Source: Candidatus Absconditabacteria bacterium (GTDB lineage: Bacteria > Patescibacteriota > Gracilibacteria > Absconditabacterales > Absconditicoccaceae). From it: DNA of 48,681 bases. The notes below the pieces were generated by a model. That model did not search any database and was not told the DNA's origin. It saw only the letters and a list, made by a program, of their open reading frames with translations. Where the stretch lies: assembly GCA_028685875.1 (NCBI GenBank), contig JAQUDD010000007.1, forward strand, positions 1-48,681. The letters are read 5' to 3'. A program made the position numbers and the translations under genes. Shown one piece after another: positions 19,488 through 28,383 of this stretch. Position 1 is the first letter of the stretch; the number at the start of each line of letters is the position of its first letter.

Positions 19488-20861
19488 TTACAATAATTCT
19501 GCACAAATTTTCGATATTTCACTTCTAGGACCAGCAGGAAGATGTACGTAAGAACAAAAGGATTGTTCTAATAACCTATCAATAGTATATGACAAACCAT
19601 TACGGAATACACTTTCGTATTGCGAGTCTATTTGTGTAATATCTCCAAGAATAAATAGTTTGCAATTTCTACCGATTCGGGTACATATCTTTTTCATTTC
19701 TCTGCTAGATGCATCCTGAGATTCATCGAGAATTATCGCGGAATTGTGAAAAGTTCTTCCTTTTAGGTACGGATAGGGCACGGGCTTACAATTATATTTT
19801 TGTAAGAAATCTTGCTTTTCTTCGTCTGTAACCTTTGTTTCATTTTTATTATTTTTAGATTTTTCAGCCCTGATTAATTCTTCCACAGCATCATTGAATG
19901 GTTCTAAGAATACTGAGAATTTTTCTTCTTTGTTCCCTGGAAGAAAGCCCATATCGCGATTTTGAGCGACATTATTGGGCCTTGTTAACCATATTGTATC
20001 AATTCTTTTTGCTTTATATAGCTCGATTGCTACGGCAAGGGCAAGTAGTGTTTTTCCGCTTCCCGCATCGCCGGCCAAAATTGATATAAAAGTGTGTTCA
20101 TCCATTAAAGAGTGTATACCCAATAGCTGTTCCCAATTTAGGGGCTTTATGTTCGCAACAAATTTCCAATCACTTCCTTGTTTACCTGTTGGTTTATTCC
20201 CTTCATGGTCCCAAGATCCGATATATTCAATATTTTCTCCATTCCATTTGTAATATTTATGGTTATCTACGAGGAGATAACTGTTTGTTCTTGGTTGGTA
20301 TTTCTGCTTAATTATTCCTACTTTTTCAATATCACCATTGAATACCTCAGTGACTTTGTTTTCGAGATTCTTTTTATCTCTCAATAAGTGATATTTATAG
20401 TTTTCAGCCTTTATTCCGAATGATCCAGCCTTACCTCGTAATAAATTATCTTTTGTTACAAGAACTACTTCTTTATCTGGGTTATTTTTCATAACTGTTA
20501 AACAACTAGCTAGAAGCTTATGGTCTGAGCAGTCTTTTCGATAAATCTTACGGACTTTTTTATAGTCTAGACTCTCTTCATCAAATGAAATAAGCCTAAC
20601 TTTCCCTTTTCCTCTTCCTAATGAACATCCTTTTGTATAAAAAGTTTTCTTTTTAAAGAATGGTTCAAGTTCCCTGACAAATCCTCTAATGTTGAACCCA
20701 AAATCGTTATCATCCTTTTTATGATTATCTATTTCGTCCAAAGATACGGTTGAGATATAGATGTTATGTTCATCAAACCGATCAAGACATAAATAATCAT
20801 CACCAATGATATTGGTATCAAGTACGTAGATTTTACCTTTATTTTCTGTTAAATTTTCCAT
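19488..20861 (-). CDS. PIN-PhoH protein (PhoH2/YlaK type)
   Basis: 457 aa, two domains. An N-terminal PIN RNase domain with acidic residues D15 (VLDTNII), E43 (LDEID), D113 (CSDHK) and D138 (VTKDN) is followed by a C-terminal PhoH P-loop NTPase. Walker A is GDAGSGKT (264-271) and Walker B is AIILDESQDAS, with a LFILGDITQID sensor region. PhoH2 proteins are RNA helicase/RNases thought to be toxin-derived. Here the gene stands alone, with no antitoxin, behind a 5' leader of about 120 nt that resembles the leader of the 45-aa gene upstream. No in-frame TGA. Confidence 0.92.
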   Translation of the reverse strand: MENLTENKGKIYVLDTNIIGDDYLCLDRFDEHNIYISTVSLDEIDNHKKDDNDFGFNIRGFVRELEPFFKKKTFYTKGCSLGRGKGKVRLISFDEESLDYKKVRKIYRKDCSDHKLLASCLTVMKNNPDKEVVLVTKDNLLRGKAGSFGIKAENYKYHLLRDKKNLENKVTEVFNGDIEKVGIIKQKYQPRTNSYLLVDNHKYYKWNGENIEYIGSWDHEGNKPTGKQGSDWKFVANIKPLNWEQLLGIHSLMDEHTFISILAGDAGSGKTLLALAVAIELYKAKRIDTIWLTRPNNVAQNRDMGFLPGNKEEKFSVFLEPFNDAVEELIRAEKSKNNKNETKVTDEEKQDFLQKYNCKPVPYPYLKGRTFHNSAIILDESQDASSREMKKICTRIGRNCKLFILGDITQIDSQYESVFRNGLSYTIDRLLEQSFCSYVHLPAGPRSEISKICAELL

Positions 20862-20889
20862 ATTTTTTTTATTTTTTTGTTGTTTTTTT

Positions 20890-20916
20890 CCTCTGTTTAT
20901 CGGGTAGAGACTTTTC
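20890..20916 (-). promoter_or_regulatory. Leader hairpin upstream of phoH (copy A)
   Basis: On the minus strand: GGAAAAG, stem CTCT, 11-nt loop ACCCGATAAAC, stem AGAG, then GAAAAAAAC. It matches copy B (21318-21343) in layout, with compensating stem changes and the same CCC in the loop. Confidence 0.45.
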
Positions 20917-20984
20917 CATTATTCTTTTTTATTTTTCCATACTTTTTGTTTTTTAAGTTATACATTCAATTTTTATTTGTCTTC

Positions 20985-21012
20985 TCTTTATCTTTCTCTT
21001 CTAAGAAGTCAA
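20985..21012 (-). promoter_or_regulatory. Probable phoH promoter
   Basis: On the minus strand: TTGACT (21012-21007), a 16-bp spacer and TAAAGA (20990-20985). The -35 is good and the -10 weak. The same arrangement occurs upstream of the 45-aa gene. Confidence 0.4.
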
Positions 21013-21100
21013 GTATTATTGTAAAAAAAGTTTTCCCTTATCTGGTTTGTTTTTCTTGAGCTTTTCTTACTTTGCTTTATTTCTGTGTTTTTCTTGGATT

Positions 21101-21133
21101 GAAAAAACCCCCGCATAGAAGACTATGCCGGGA
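21101..21133 (-). terminator. Terminator of the 45-aa membrane protein gene
   Basis: On the minus strand: CCCGGCATAG, TCTT loop, CTATGCGGGGG, then TTTTTTC, 12 bp after the stop. Confidence 0.85.
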
Positions 21134-21144
21134 CTTTGGTATGT

Positions 21145-21282
21145 TTATTTTCTGAATTCAGTGGGGATGTGTTTCTGATCTAGATAATCGCACAGCGCCC
21201 CAAGGCCGTATAGACTTGCCGCCATAACTATAATAAAAATAATTATTATCAGCAAGCATCCTGCTTGTTTCTCCTTTTTCAT
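21145..21282 (-). CDS. 45-aa single-pass membrane peptide
   Basis: ATG 21282 to TAA 21145-21147. The basic MKKEKQAG is followed by a very hydrophobic helix (CLLIIIIFIIVMAASLYGLG) and a polar tail ending HIPTEFRK. It is framed by its own promoter-like TTGACT box, a leader hairpin and a strong terminator, which together support a real gene. Function unknown. It lies directly upstream of phoH with a similar leader, so the two may share regulation. Confidence 0.6.
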   Translation of the reverse strand: MKKEKQAGCLLIIIIFIIVMAASLYGLGALCDYLDQKHIPTEFRK

Positions 21283-21317
21283 TTTTTAAAATTTTTTCAG
21301 TGTTTTTTATTTTTTTT

Positions 21318-21343
21318 CCTCATTTGTTGGGCGAGGCTTTCCC
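21318..21343 (-). promoter_or_regulatory. Leader hairpin upstream of the 45-aa gene (copy B)
   Basis: On the minus strand: CGGGAAAG, stem CCTC, 11-nt loop GCCCAACAAAT, stem GAGG, then AAAAAAA. The upstream GGG could pair with the loop CCC, giving an H-type pseudoknot. Confidence 0.45.
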
Positions 21344-21388
21344 GTTATTATTTATTTTTAATTATATTTTTAAGTTTTTATTTCCCTT

Positions 21389-21416
21389 CTTTTATCCTTT
21401 TTTCTCAATAAGTCAA
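21389..21416 (-). promoter_or_regulatory. Probable promoter of the 45-aa gene
   Basis: On the minus strand: TTGACT (21416-21411), a 16-bp spacer and TAAAAG (21394-21389). Confidence 0.4.
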
Positions 21417-21510
21417 GTCTTTTTTAAGAAAAAGCTTCTACTTCTCTATCTTGCTTTTTTCAGGTTTTTTTTTATCTTATATTCAGCTTTTTAGATTTTT
21501 TTATTTATTT

Positions 21511-22161
21511 ATGTCTTGGAGAATGCTTCTAAAGATTTTTGCTTGTGTATTTATCTTTGCTTTCCTTGTTACTTTAGTGTTTTACTTTTTCTATTTTCTT
21601 CGTCAGCCAGAACGTAGCATCCTTCACGATCCTAGTGTTTTTGTTAGTCCAGCTAATGGGAAAATTATTGCAATTATTGAAAATCCAACGGATGATACGG
21701 TACTCTATAAAAATAATAATAAAGTATTAGATCACTTTATTGATGGGATTGGGAGCGGAGCAACCATGATTTCTATTATGATGACGCCAATGGATGTGCA
21801 TTATCAGAGAGCTCCAAGCGATGCGACTTTGATAGAACAGCAATATGTAGAAGGAAGAAAGCTAAATGCAATGAGAGGGTCAGAAAGCCTTAAGGCAACA
21901 CTTCAAAATGAATATAATGCAATGCTCTTTGAGAGAGAAGATGGTGTTCGTTATAGAGTGATTCAGATTGCTGGATTTGTAGCAAGGAGAATCGTTCCTT
22001 ATTTGCAGGTTGAAGATGTGGTGAGGCAGGGGGATATTATTGGATTGATTAAATTTGGAAGTCAAGTGACTATTATTTTTGATAGTAATGTTGAGATTGT
22101 GGCAAAGGTTGGGGATGTGGTAATTGATGGAGAGACACTCTTAGCGAGGATCAAGGAATAA
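21511..22161 (+). CDS. psd: Phosphatidylserine decarboxylase, short archaeal-like type
   Basis: 216 aa. N-terminal membrane anchor (about residues 5-30, hydrophobic), then FVSPANGKIIAI, MTPMDVHYQRAPSDATL and the processing site in GLIKFGSQV, where self-cleavage before Ser184 creates the pyruvoyl cofactor. Makes phosphatidylethanolamine from phosphatidylserine. The short form (PSD-A) is typical of archaea and several small-genome bacteria. The start is ATG 21511 (MSWRMLLK), and the upstream pyrimidine-rich frame is not family-like. No in-frame TGA. Confidence 0.92.
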   Translation: MSWRMLLKIFACVFIFAFLVTLVFYFFYFLRQPERSILHDPSVFVSPANGKIIAIIENPTDDTVLYKNNNKVLDHFIDGIGSGATMISIMMTPMDVHYQRAPSDATLIEQQYVEGRKLNAMRGSESLKATLQNEYNAMLFEREDGVRYRVIQIAGFVARRIVPYLQVEDVVRQGDIIGLIKFGSQVTIIFDSNVEIVAKVGDVVIDGETLLARIKE

Positions 22162-22239
22162 ATACCTTTAATATTTTGATTATGCTTTTTGTTAGATATC
22201 CTTTTTTTTGTTTAGAAAAGTGAAAGCCAAAAAAAGCAT

Positions 22240-22267
22240 TTGATTTTTGGTGCGAGATTACTATACA
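22240..22267 (+). promoter_or_regulatory. Promoter of the tRNA cluster
   Basis: TTGATT (22240-22245), a 16-bp spacer and TATACA (22262-22267), 21 bp before the first tRNA. Confidence 0.6.
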
Positions 22268-22288
22268 TTGCAGAGCACTCAGAAAAGT

Positions 22289-22370
22289 GCTGAGGTGATG
22301 GAATGGTATACATGTACGCTTGAGGTGCGTATGCCTTTACGGCTTGAGGGTTCGAGTCCCTTCCTCAGCA
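22289..22370 (+). tRNA. tRNA-Leu (anticodon GAG)
   Basis: Acceptor GCTGAGG pairs with CCTCAGC. The anticodon loop TTGAGGT gives GAG at 22322-22324. A long variable arm typical of class II tRNA and the GGTTCGAGTCC T-arm are present. First of five tRNA genes. Confidence 0.92.
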
Positions 22371-22395
22371 GTTATTCCTCGAAGAACCTTGATAT

Positions 22396-22466
22396 TGGGG
22401 AATCGTCTAATGGTAGGACACCGGACTTTGACTCCGTTTATCCAGGTTCGAATCCTGGTTCCCCAA
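22396..22466 (+). tRNA. tRNA-Gln (anticodon TTG)
   Basis: Acceptor TGGGGAA pairs with TTCCCCA. Anticodon loop CTTTGAC, anticodon TTG at 22428-22430, T-arm CCAGGTTCGAATCCTGG. Confidence 0.92.
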
Positions 22467-22483
22467 CACGTTATTATTGTTAT

Positions 22484-22555
22484 TGCGGAGTAGAGAAACG
22501 GTATCTCGTCGGGCTCATAACCCGAAGGTAGGTGGTTCAATTCCATCCTCCGCAA
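22484..22555 (+). tRNA. tRNA-Met (CAT), initiator-like
   Basis: Acceptor TGCGGAG pairs with CTCCGCA. The anticodon stem has the three G-C pairs of initiators (TCGGG..CCCGA) around CAT at 22515-22517. The D-stem has A11-T24 as in initiators. The first pair is T-A, not the usual C x A mismatch. CCA follows directly at 22556-22558. Confidence 0.85.
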
Positions 22556-22586
22556 CCAAATTTGATTCATACAGAACGCATATTAC

Positions 22587-22659
22587 TCGGGAGTAGCTTA
22601 ATTGGTAGAGCATCAGACTCTGAATCTGAGGGTTCTAGGTTCGAGTCCTAGCTCCCGAA
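22587..22659 (+). tRNA. tRNA-Gln (anticodon CTG)
   Basis: Acceptor TCGGGAG pairs with CTCCCGA. Anticodon loop CTCTGAA, anticodon CTG at 22620-22622. A second glutamine isoacceptor in the same cluster. Confidence 0.9.
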
Positions 22660-22699
22660 AACTTCGTGATACAACAATATAAGAGATAAAGATAGCCGT

Positions 22700-22782
22700 G
22701 CCGGGATGATGGAACTGGTAGACATGCTTGGCTTAGAACCAAGTGCCACACACGGCGTGCAGGTTCAAGTCCTGTTCCCGGT
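22700..22782 (+). tRNA. tRNA-Leu (anticodon TAG)
   Basis: Acceptor GCCGGGA pairs with TCCCGGT (terminal G-T wobble). Loop CTTAGAA, anticodon TAG at 22734-22736. A class II variable arm is present. Confidence 0.92.
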
Positions 22783-22936
22783 ACATTGTAATGGAGTCAA
22801 CTGTTGTGTGAATATTTCAAAGAAGAATTCTGTCTTAAAGGCAGTTTTTTCTTTTTATATTTGAATTCCTCTCATAAAATACTATATTCAGGGTGCCGTT
22901 TTAGGCATATTATTTTATTTATGTGTGTCATCACCG

Positions 22937-24226
22937 ATGAATTTGAAACAAGAATTGGAGGCGAGGTCGCTTTTTTATCAATGTACTGACGAGAAATTAT
23001 TTGAGATTTATGAGAGAGGTGGTGAGAAATTCTATTGTGGATATGATCCTACAGCGGATTCTTTGCATTTGGGACATTTTCTGACTCTGATGACTGCTGT
23101 GAATTTTATGAAAAGAGGAAATACATTTGTTTTATTAGTGGGAGGAGCTACTGGATTTATTGGGGATCCGAGTGGAAAAGATTCTTCAAGATCTTTTCTT
23201 GATGAACATCAACTTCGTCATAATCAGGAGGGGATTACCAAGCAAGTAAAACAGCTTTTAGAAAATCTGAAAAAAATTACTGGTCAGGATTTTCAATTTG
23301 AAGTAGTAAATAATTATGATTTTTACGCTCAGATGAATGTGTTTGATTTCTTTGCACATGTAGGGAAATATATTACGGTCAACACGATGTTGAGTAAAGA
23401 TTCTATCAAAAAGAGAATTACTGATCCCAATCTTTCGATCACTTATACGGAATTTAGTTATATGCTTCTTCAAGGATATGATTTCCTTCATCTTTTTGAG
23501 GATGAAAGAGTGAAACTTCAGATTGGAGGAAGTGATCAATGGGGGAATATTGTTACGGGAACTGAGATGATTAGAAAAAAACTTGGAAATGAAACAGAGG
23601 TCTATGCAATGACGATTCCTTTAATGATGGATTCTACGGGGAAGAAATTCGGTAAATCTGAAGGAAATTCTGTGCGATTGGATCCTAATAAAAATAGTCC
23701 GTATTTTGTTTATCAATTCTTGATGAATACCCATGATAGTGATGTGGAGAAATATCTGAAGGCGTTTACTTTGCTCTCTATTGAGAAGGTAGATGCAATT
23801 GTCGCTCAACATCAGCAACAACCAGAATTGAGGTATGGACAGCAGCAGTTGGCGAATTATTTGATTGAAATAATCTTTGGAGAGGTTGCTGTACAGCAAG
23901 CACAGAATATTACAGAAATTCTTTTTGGTTCTGAGGATAAAATGCAAATTATTGCTCAGATGTCGAAGGGAGATCTTGAGGCTTTGGCGAAGGAAACGGG
24001 AAGTGTGAAATTTGAAGGAGAAGAGAGAAGAATTTTAGAACTTCTTGTTGAATCAGGGCTTGCACCCTCGAATGGAGAAGCCAAAAAACTGATTCAATCA
24101 GGATCTATTGTTTTGAATGAAATAAAAGTAGGAAATGTGACTCAAGTCTTGAAAAAATCTGATCTTATTAATGGGGTAGCTCTGCTTAGAAAAGGAAAAA
24201 AATCTTATAAACTTATTTTGTCTTAA
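22937..24226 (+). CDS. tyrS: Tyrosyl-tRNA synthetase
   Basis: 429 aa class I synthetase. The HIGH equivalent is HLGH (residues 44-47) after FYCGYDPTADS. The tyrosine-binding region has YDFLHLFEDERVKLQIGGSDQWGNI. The KMSKS loop is KKFGKSEGN. A C-terminal S4 RNA-binding domain covers about 365-429 (RRILELLVESGLAPSNGEAK). ATG 22937 (MNLKQELEAR) is preferred; an in-frame GTG at 22925 is the alternative. It follows the tRNA cluster, with no clear promoter of its own. No in-frame TGA. Confidence 0.96.
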   Translation: MNLKQELEARSLFYQCTDEKLFEIYERGGEKFYCGYDPTADSLHLGHFLTLMTAVNFMKRGNTFVLLVGGATGFIGDPSGKDSSRSFLDEHQLRHNQEGITKQVKQLLENLKKITGQDFQFEVVNNYDFYAQMNVFDFFAHVGKYITVNTMLSKDSIKKRITDPNLSITYTEFSYMLLQGYDFLHLFEDERVKLQIGGSDQWGNIVTGTEMIRKKLGNETEVYAMTIPLMMDSTGKKFGKSEGNSVRLDPNKNSPYFVYQFLMNTHDSDVEKYLKAFTLLSIEKVDAIVAQHQQQPELRYGQQQLANYLIEIIFGEVAVQQAQNITEILFGSEDKMQIIAQMSKGDLEALAKETGSVKFEGEERRILELLVESGLAPSNGEAKKLIQSGSIVLNEIKVGNVTQVLKKSDLINGVALLRKGKKSYKLILS

Positions 24227-24239
24227 AATTGAGAAAAAT

Positions 24240-24267
24240 TTGACAAAGCATCAATTTTTCTTATACT
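24240..24267 (+). promoter_or_regulatory. Promoter of the secreted 606-aa protein gene
   Basis: TTGACA (24240-24245), a 16-bp spacer and TATACT (24262-24267), 49 bp before the ATG. Confidence 0.7.
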
Positions 24268-24316
24268 TACCTTTGGTTATATTTGAATGTTTTATACTTT
24301 CATAGCAAAAACAAAA

Positions 24317-26137
24317 ATGCATTATTCTAAATTCTTTCTTTCCTTTGTACTTGCAATTTGACTTTCTTTTTTCTCGATGGTTGGTGCTTGGAGACTTACT
24401 TTTGTCCCGGAATATCTAGAAAGAGAAGCTCAGAATAATATGTCTCATATACATTTTGCAGCAGGAGGAAACGACTTTTGAGGAACTTTTTTGTGGGCTA
24501 CTGCAGGAACGTTAGAAGAACCTATTACAGTTCAGGCTAATACTGATAAATTAGATTGTAGGAGACAAGTTAGAGGACTTTATTACAATTCTCAGAGAGG
24601 GGAGAGGCTTTGGCCTTTGGATGATCTCACAGCGACACAGTTGGGATATGATGATTCAGGTTTAGTTTCTACTTGAGGACTGTATACTTCATGTTCTAAT
24701 TCAACTCTTGTTTCCGATGAGAATTTTATTACTGTTTCTTTTGATTATTTAAGAGAAGCTCTTTTAGATTGAGAAAATGTTTTTTATGTAAAGAATGATG
24801 AATCTTCTTCTATTTCTTTTACTCAGATAAATATATTAGAGTCAGAACTTATTGTGATTTTACAAAATAATGCTTTTTCTGAATCAAAGATACAAGAATT
24901 CTCTACTAAAGCTTCCTATTTTCTTGATAATAATACTCTCTCTCTCATACCTTGAAAAGAATCTCTTTATTGGGATTTGTTTAAGTCTTTCGAGGATTAT
25001 CTTCGTCAGTGATGGCAAGATATTCAAGAAACCTATGGAATCTATTGATATCTTACCCACACTTTTTCTTCTAAGGATTATAAGTTGATTGCATGAGTAC
25101 AATATGAGGAAGATTCCGCTCGTAATTTGATACAATATACTTCCCCATTAGCTCCAACCTTTCAGAGATTTAATAATCAGATACCTTTAGGATTTGTCTA
25201 TGATTTGAATGGTGGTTTGTGATTTGTCGGTTGTGAAGTTAAAGCTGGTTTAGATCTTTTGATTCAGACCCTTAATACTTCATGAGTTAATTATTCATTT
25301 TTGTTAACGGATGCATGACTCCTTGACTGGTCGACGATCCCTGGTGTAACTTTGCAATGTACTAATTTAGGTATTACATTGGACTCTTTGCTTCTGTTGA
25401 AGATTCAAGGAATTATCGGTCTTTCTTCTGATCTTTCTTCAGATTATGCAGCACTTGATGGAAACGAATCTAGTTCAAAGACTCAATATTTTTCTTCTGT
25501 GTCGGTAAATAATGCAACACTTATTAATGCTGCTAGAAGAAATGCGCAGGAGTTATGTAGAGGAGGTTCAACAGCTACTGTCCTTTGTTTGAAAGGGGAC
25601 CAGACAAGATCTGTTTCTAGTTTAGCTGGTCAGATTGTTATTATAGAAAATGGAAATCTTACATTAAATGGATCATCTACGAATGATTCTCAACCATTAA
25701 ATATCTTTATTGATAAAGGTAATCTAATATTGACTCAAACTTCTGATCAGAATGTCTCCTTTAATGCTCAGGGATTCCCTGAAGTCCCTGCAACTTCTGC
25801 TTCTATTGCTAGTGGAGTCTTTCTCAAAGGGAATTTTGTTGTTAATGGATTGGTTTCTGTTAAGGAGCAATGAACTAAAGCTCCTAAACTCTTTATTCAT
25901 GGGAAATTTACTTCTTTGAATACGTATGCTACTCCAAGTACGGCAAGGCAGAATCAGTTAAATGCATTATTCCCAACTAATAGGCCTACATCTGATCAAA
26001 TTGATTTAACGAAGGTCTTTACTTGGAGGTGTTGATATGGACAAGCTACTGATGGTTCTTCTTGTCCTCCATCGGAATTCCAGAATGCTCCTTTGGTAAT
26101 TATTAATCAAAACTATCCTTCAAGGTTGCTTCAATAG
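24317..26137 (+). CDS. Large secreted protein, unknown
   Basis: 606 aa. The signal peptide reads about MHYSKFFLSFVLAIGLSFFS (residues 1-24, one Gly from TGA). The mature part is rich in Ser, Thr and Asn with few charges, has scattered Cys (CRRQV, TSCSNST, GCEVKAG, LQCTN, ELCRGG, VLCLKG, WRCGYG, SSCPP) that could form disulfides, and in the C-terminal third a beta-rich stretch (IVIIENGNLTLNG, IFIDKGNLILTQ, FLKGNFVVNG) that looks like a repetitive beta-helix. About 13 TGA are Gly. No family is recognised. Exported surface or secreted protein by inference. Confidence 0.8.
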
Positions 26138-26156
26138 TTATTAACTTATTAACTTA

Positions 26157-26190
26157 AAAATCCAGGCTTCTAATTGTCTTGGATTTTTTA
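26157..26190 (+). terminator. Terminator of the secreted protein gene
   Basis: AATCCA (26159-26164) pairs with TTGGATT (26179-26185), followed by TTTTTATT. Confidence 0.75.
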
Positions 26191-26210
26191 TTGAGATAAA
26201 AAGCAGATTT

Positions 26211-26239
26211 TTGCTTTTTTTGTGGTTTCTCTGTATAAT
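26211..26239 (+). promoter_or_regulatory. Promoter of the CBS protein gene
   Basis: TTGCTT (26211-26216), a 17-bp spacer and TATAAT (26234-26239), 37 bp upstream of the ATG. Confidence 0.6.
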
Positions 26240-26276
26240 GGTAATAGGTTTGTTTTTTTATTGAGTTCGAATAACT

Positions 26277-27047
26277 ATGGATTATCCTTCCCCATCAATA
26301 GAGAATGTTGTACAACAGCAAGAACAGGCAAAAGTGATGCAATTTCTTTCTCTTTTCAACGAGATTGATAAACATTTTGATAAGATATTAAAGACTGAGG
26401 TTTTTCTTCCTTATAATGATAAGATTAAGAGAATTATTGAAGGGAAATATCCCATTTCTCGATTTCTAAAGATTTATCAGAATGATCTTAAATATTTTGG
26501 AGAACTCAGAAATCATATTTCTCATGGACTTAAAGTGGATGAATATCTTTATGCCATCCCGACTCAGAGGGCTATTGATAGGCTTTCAGATTTGGTTGAA
26601 AAGATTATTGAACCTCCACTCTGTATTGATCACTTTCGTAAGGAGGTTTTTGGTGTACAATATACGGATCTACTAAAAAATATCTTAGATGGGATGAAAG
26701 ATAATGGGTATACACATGTTCCTGTTTATAGTGGAGAGAAATTTCTTTGAGTGATTACGGAAAGTTGAATTCTCCAGCGACTCTCTAGTCATATGTTGGA
26801 TGAAAATTTCATTGATTTGAGAAAGGTTCGTATAGAACATTTGTATATTTCTACTTCTAGTAAGGATTACCTTTTTGTTTCAGCTCATACGAATATCTAT
26901 CAGGCTGATGAAATCTTCACTCAAAGAAAGAAAAGAGGAAGGGGACTGGGGGCAATGTTTATTACAGAACATGGAACTTCTGTAGAGAAGATTATTGGAA
27001 TGATTTCTGGGAATGATGTCGCATTGATTGATGATTTTGTAATTTAG
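26277..27047 (+). CDS. CBS-domain protein
   Basis: 256 aa. The N-terminal half (about 1-115) is helical and reads like a HEPN-type or four-helix region (RFLKIYQNDLKYFGELRNHI, with RNHISHG close to the RxxxxH-type signature of HEPN domains). The C-terminal half has a CBS pair (GYTHVPVYSGEKFLGVITES ... GAMFITEHGTSVEKIIGMIS) that would bind adenine nucleotides. TGA 26748 and 26766 are Gly. Inferred role: nucleotide-sensing regulator. The HEPN-like part is only suggested by a short motif. Confidence 0.7.
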
Positions 27048-27115
27048 AAATATAACAATAACTGGATAATAAAGAGAAATTCTTTATCTTGTACGTGTTT
27101 ATCTTTCTTTTTTTT

Positions 27116-27700
27116 ATGAAAAATCGGCAACCCTTTATAGATATTTTTTTGGAGAAAAATAAGCAAATTAATCTTTCTGCAATCCGTGATCCAGAGGGAG
27201 TTTTTGCGAAACATATTCAGGATTCTTTGGAAGTGAATACTATCCTGACTTTCCCAAAATGAGTGCAAGTTGCAGATATTGGAACAGGAGGGGGGTTCCC
27301 ATTGATGCCACTTGCAATAACTAATCCCCAGGTTCATTTTACGGGAATTGATTCTATTAAAAAGAAGACAGTTGCAGTGAATGATATGCTTCAGTCTCTT
27401 CATATTACTAATGCAAAGGTTATTTGTAGTAGGATAGAGGAGTTAAAAGGTCAGAGTTTTGATATTATTACTGCTAGAGCGGTAGCTCATGTAGAGAAAT
27501 TGATCCCTCGATCGTATCATTTACTCAAAAAAGGAGGAAAACTGATTTTGATGAAACAAGCTCTCAAAGAAGAAAAAACTGAATTAGATCAATTATGCAA
27601 GAAGTTTCATCTTCAGTTAGAAAATCAGCATCATTATTCTCTTTTTGAGGGAGATATTGAAAGAGTGATTTATGTGATTGAGAAGTTAAAAAAAGACTAG
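27116..27700 (+). CDS. rsmG: 16S rRNA (guanine-N7) methyltransferase
   Basis: 194 aa. RsmG/GidB makes m7G527 of 16S rRNA with SAM. NLSAIRDPEGVFAKHIQDSL is the typical N-terminus. Motif I is VADIGTGGGFPLMPLAI, then GIDSIKKKTVAVNDM (motif II) and ITARAVAHVEKLI. The TGA at about 27260 (PKGVQVADIG) is Gly. The start is ATG 27116. It follows the CBS gene by 68 bp and may be cotranscribed. Confidence 0.92.
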
Positions 27701-27714
27701 ACTTATCTTTTCTT

Positions 27715-27743
27715 TTGTTTATACTTGGTTACAAACAAATACT
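27715..27743 (+). promoter_or_regulatory. Possible promoter of the 193-aa protein gene
   Basis: TTGTTT (27715-27720), a 17-bp spacer and AATACT (27738-27743), 26 bp before ATG 27770. Weak match. Confidence 0.35.
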
Positions 27744-27769
27744 AGTATTAACAAAAAAATAAAGTTAAA

Positions 27770-28351
27770 ATGAAAAATTTACGTGACTTTTTTTCCGATA
27801 ATCAGTTGGTATCTCTTATTGAGATATCAAGAAGATATGAATATGAAGCAAGTCTTGCTTTAGAAGAATGGTGCAAAAAAGAAAATATTCCAAAATATCT
27901 TCTAACTGCACTCTTAGATGGGCTAGAGGAATATCTCTCTAGGATATCAGATCATGCGGACGATGAAATTTCGCTTAATCATCTGATTTCCGTGGCAATT
28001 GAGGTAGAGACAAGGTATCTTGGATCGTTCCAAGGCCAGAAAGGTCAAATATTTTCCTTTACTCTTCCCAAAAGAGAAGAGTATGGGCATTATATTTTCC
28101 TTGACCAACTCTTCCTGGGAGACTTTAATGGGAATCTCTTCCTTCTTTGGAATAATATAACTCAAGAGTATATGTTTGGGAGTATTGAATCAAGAGAATT
28201 TTTTGGACAGAAGGCTCTGCCTGCTGTAGAAAAAACGGAGTTGGACCCAAAACTTATCGAAAGTTATATTATGGAACAAGGAGTTTCTTTATTCATTAGG
28301 ACGAAGGAGTTTCGTCCTCTCTATTATTGTAGTAAAAAGAAGTTACTATAG
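27770..28351 (+). CDS. Hypothetical soluble protein
   Basis: 193 aa. The N-terminal third is helical and acidic (ISRRYEYEASLALEEWCKKE, LTALLDGLEEYLSRI); the C-terminal part is probably beta-rich (GHYIFLDQLFLGDFNGNLFL). No membrane segment, no signal peptide, no TGA codons. A strong terminator follows the stop. I do not recognise a family. Confidence 0.75.
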   Translation: MKNLRDFFSDNQLVSLIEISRRYEYEASLALEEWCKKENIPKYLLTALLDGLEEYLSRISDHADDEISLNHLISVAIEVETRYLGSFQGQKGQIFSFTLPKREEYGHYIFLDQLFLGDFNGNLFLLWNNITQEYMFGSIESREFFGQKALPAVEKTELDPKLIESYIMEQGVSLFIRTKEFRPLYYCSKKKLL

Positions 28352-28354
28352 TAA

Positions 28355-28383
28355 GTAGCCCCTTTTCTTGGGGCTATTTTTTA
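28355..28383 (+). terminator. Terminator of the 193-aa protein gene
   Basis: TAGCCCC (28356-28362) pairs with GGGGCTA (28370-28376), followed by TTTTTTATTTT. It overlaps the stop codon of the convergent minus-strand gene. Confidence 0.85.

Noticed and set aside
20877-21494. Plus-strand frames rich in Phe/Leu that look like membrane proteins
   Set aside because: They come from pyrimidine-rich DNA opposite the A-rich leaders of minus-strand genes.
22289-22782. Search of the tRNA cluster for tRNA-Gly(UCA) that would decode UGA
   Set aside because: All five anticodons read GAG, TTG, CAT, CTG and TAG; none is UCA.
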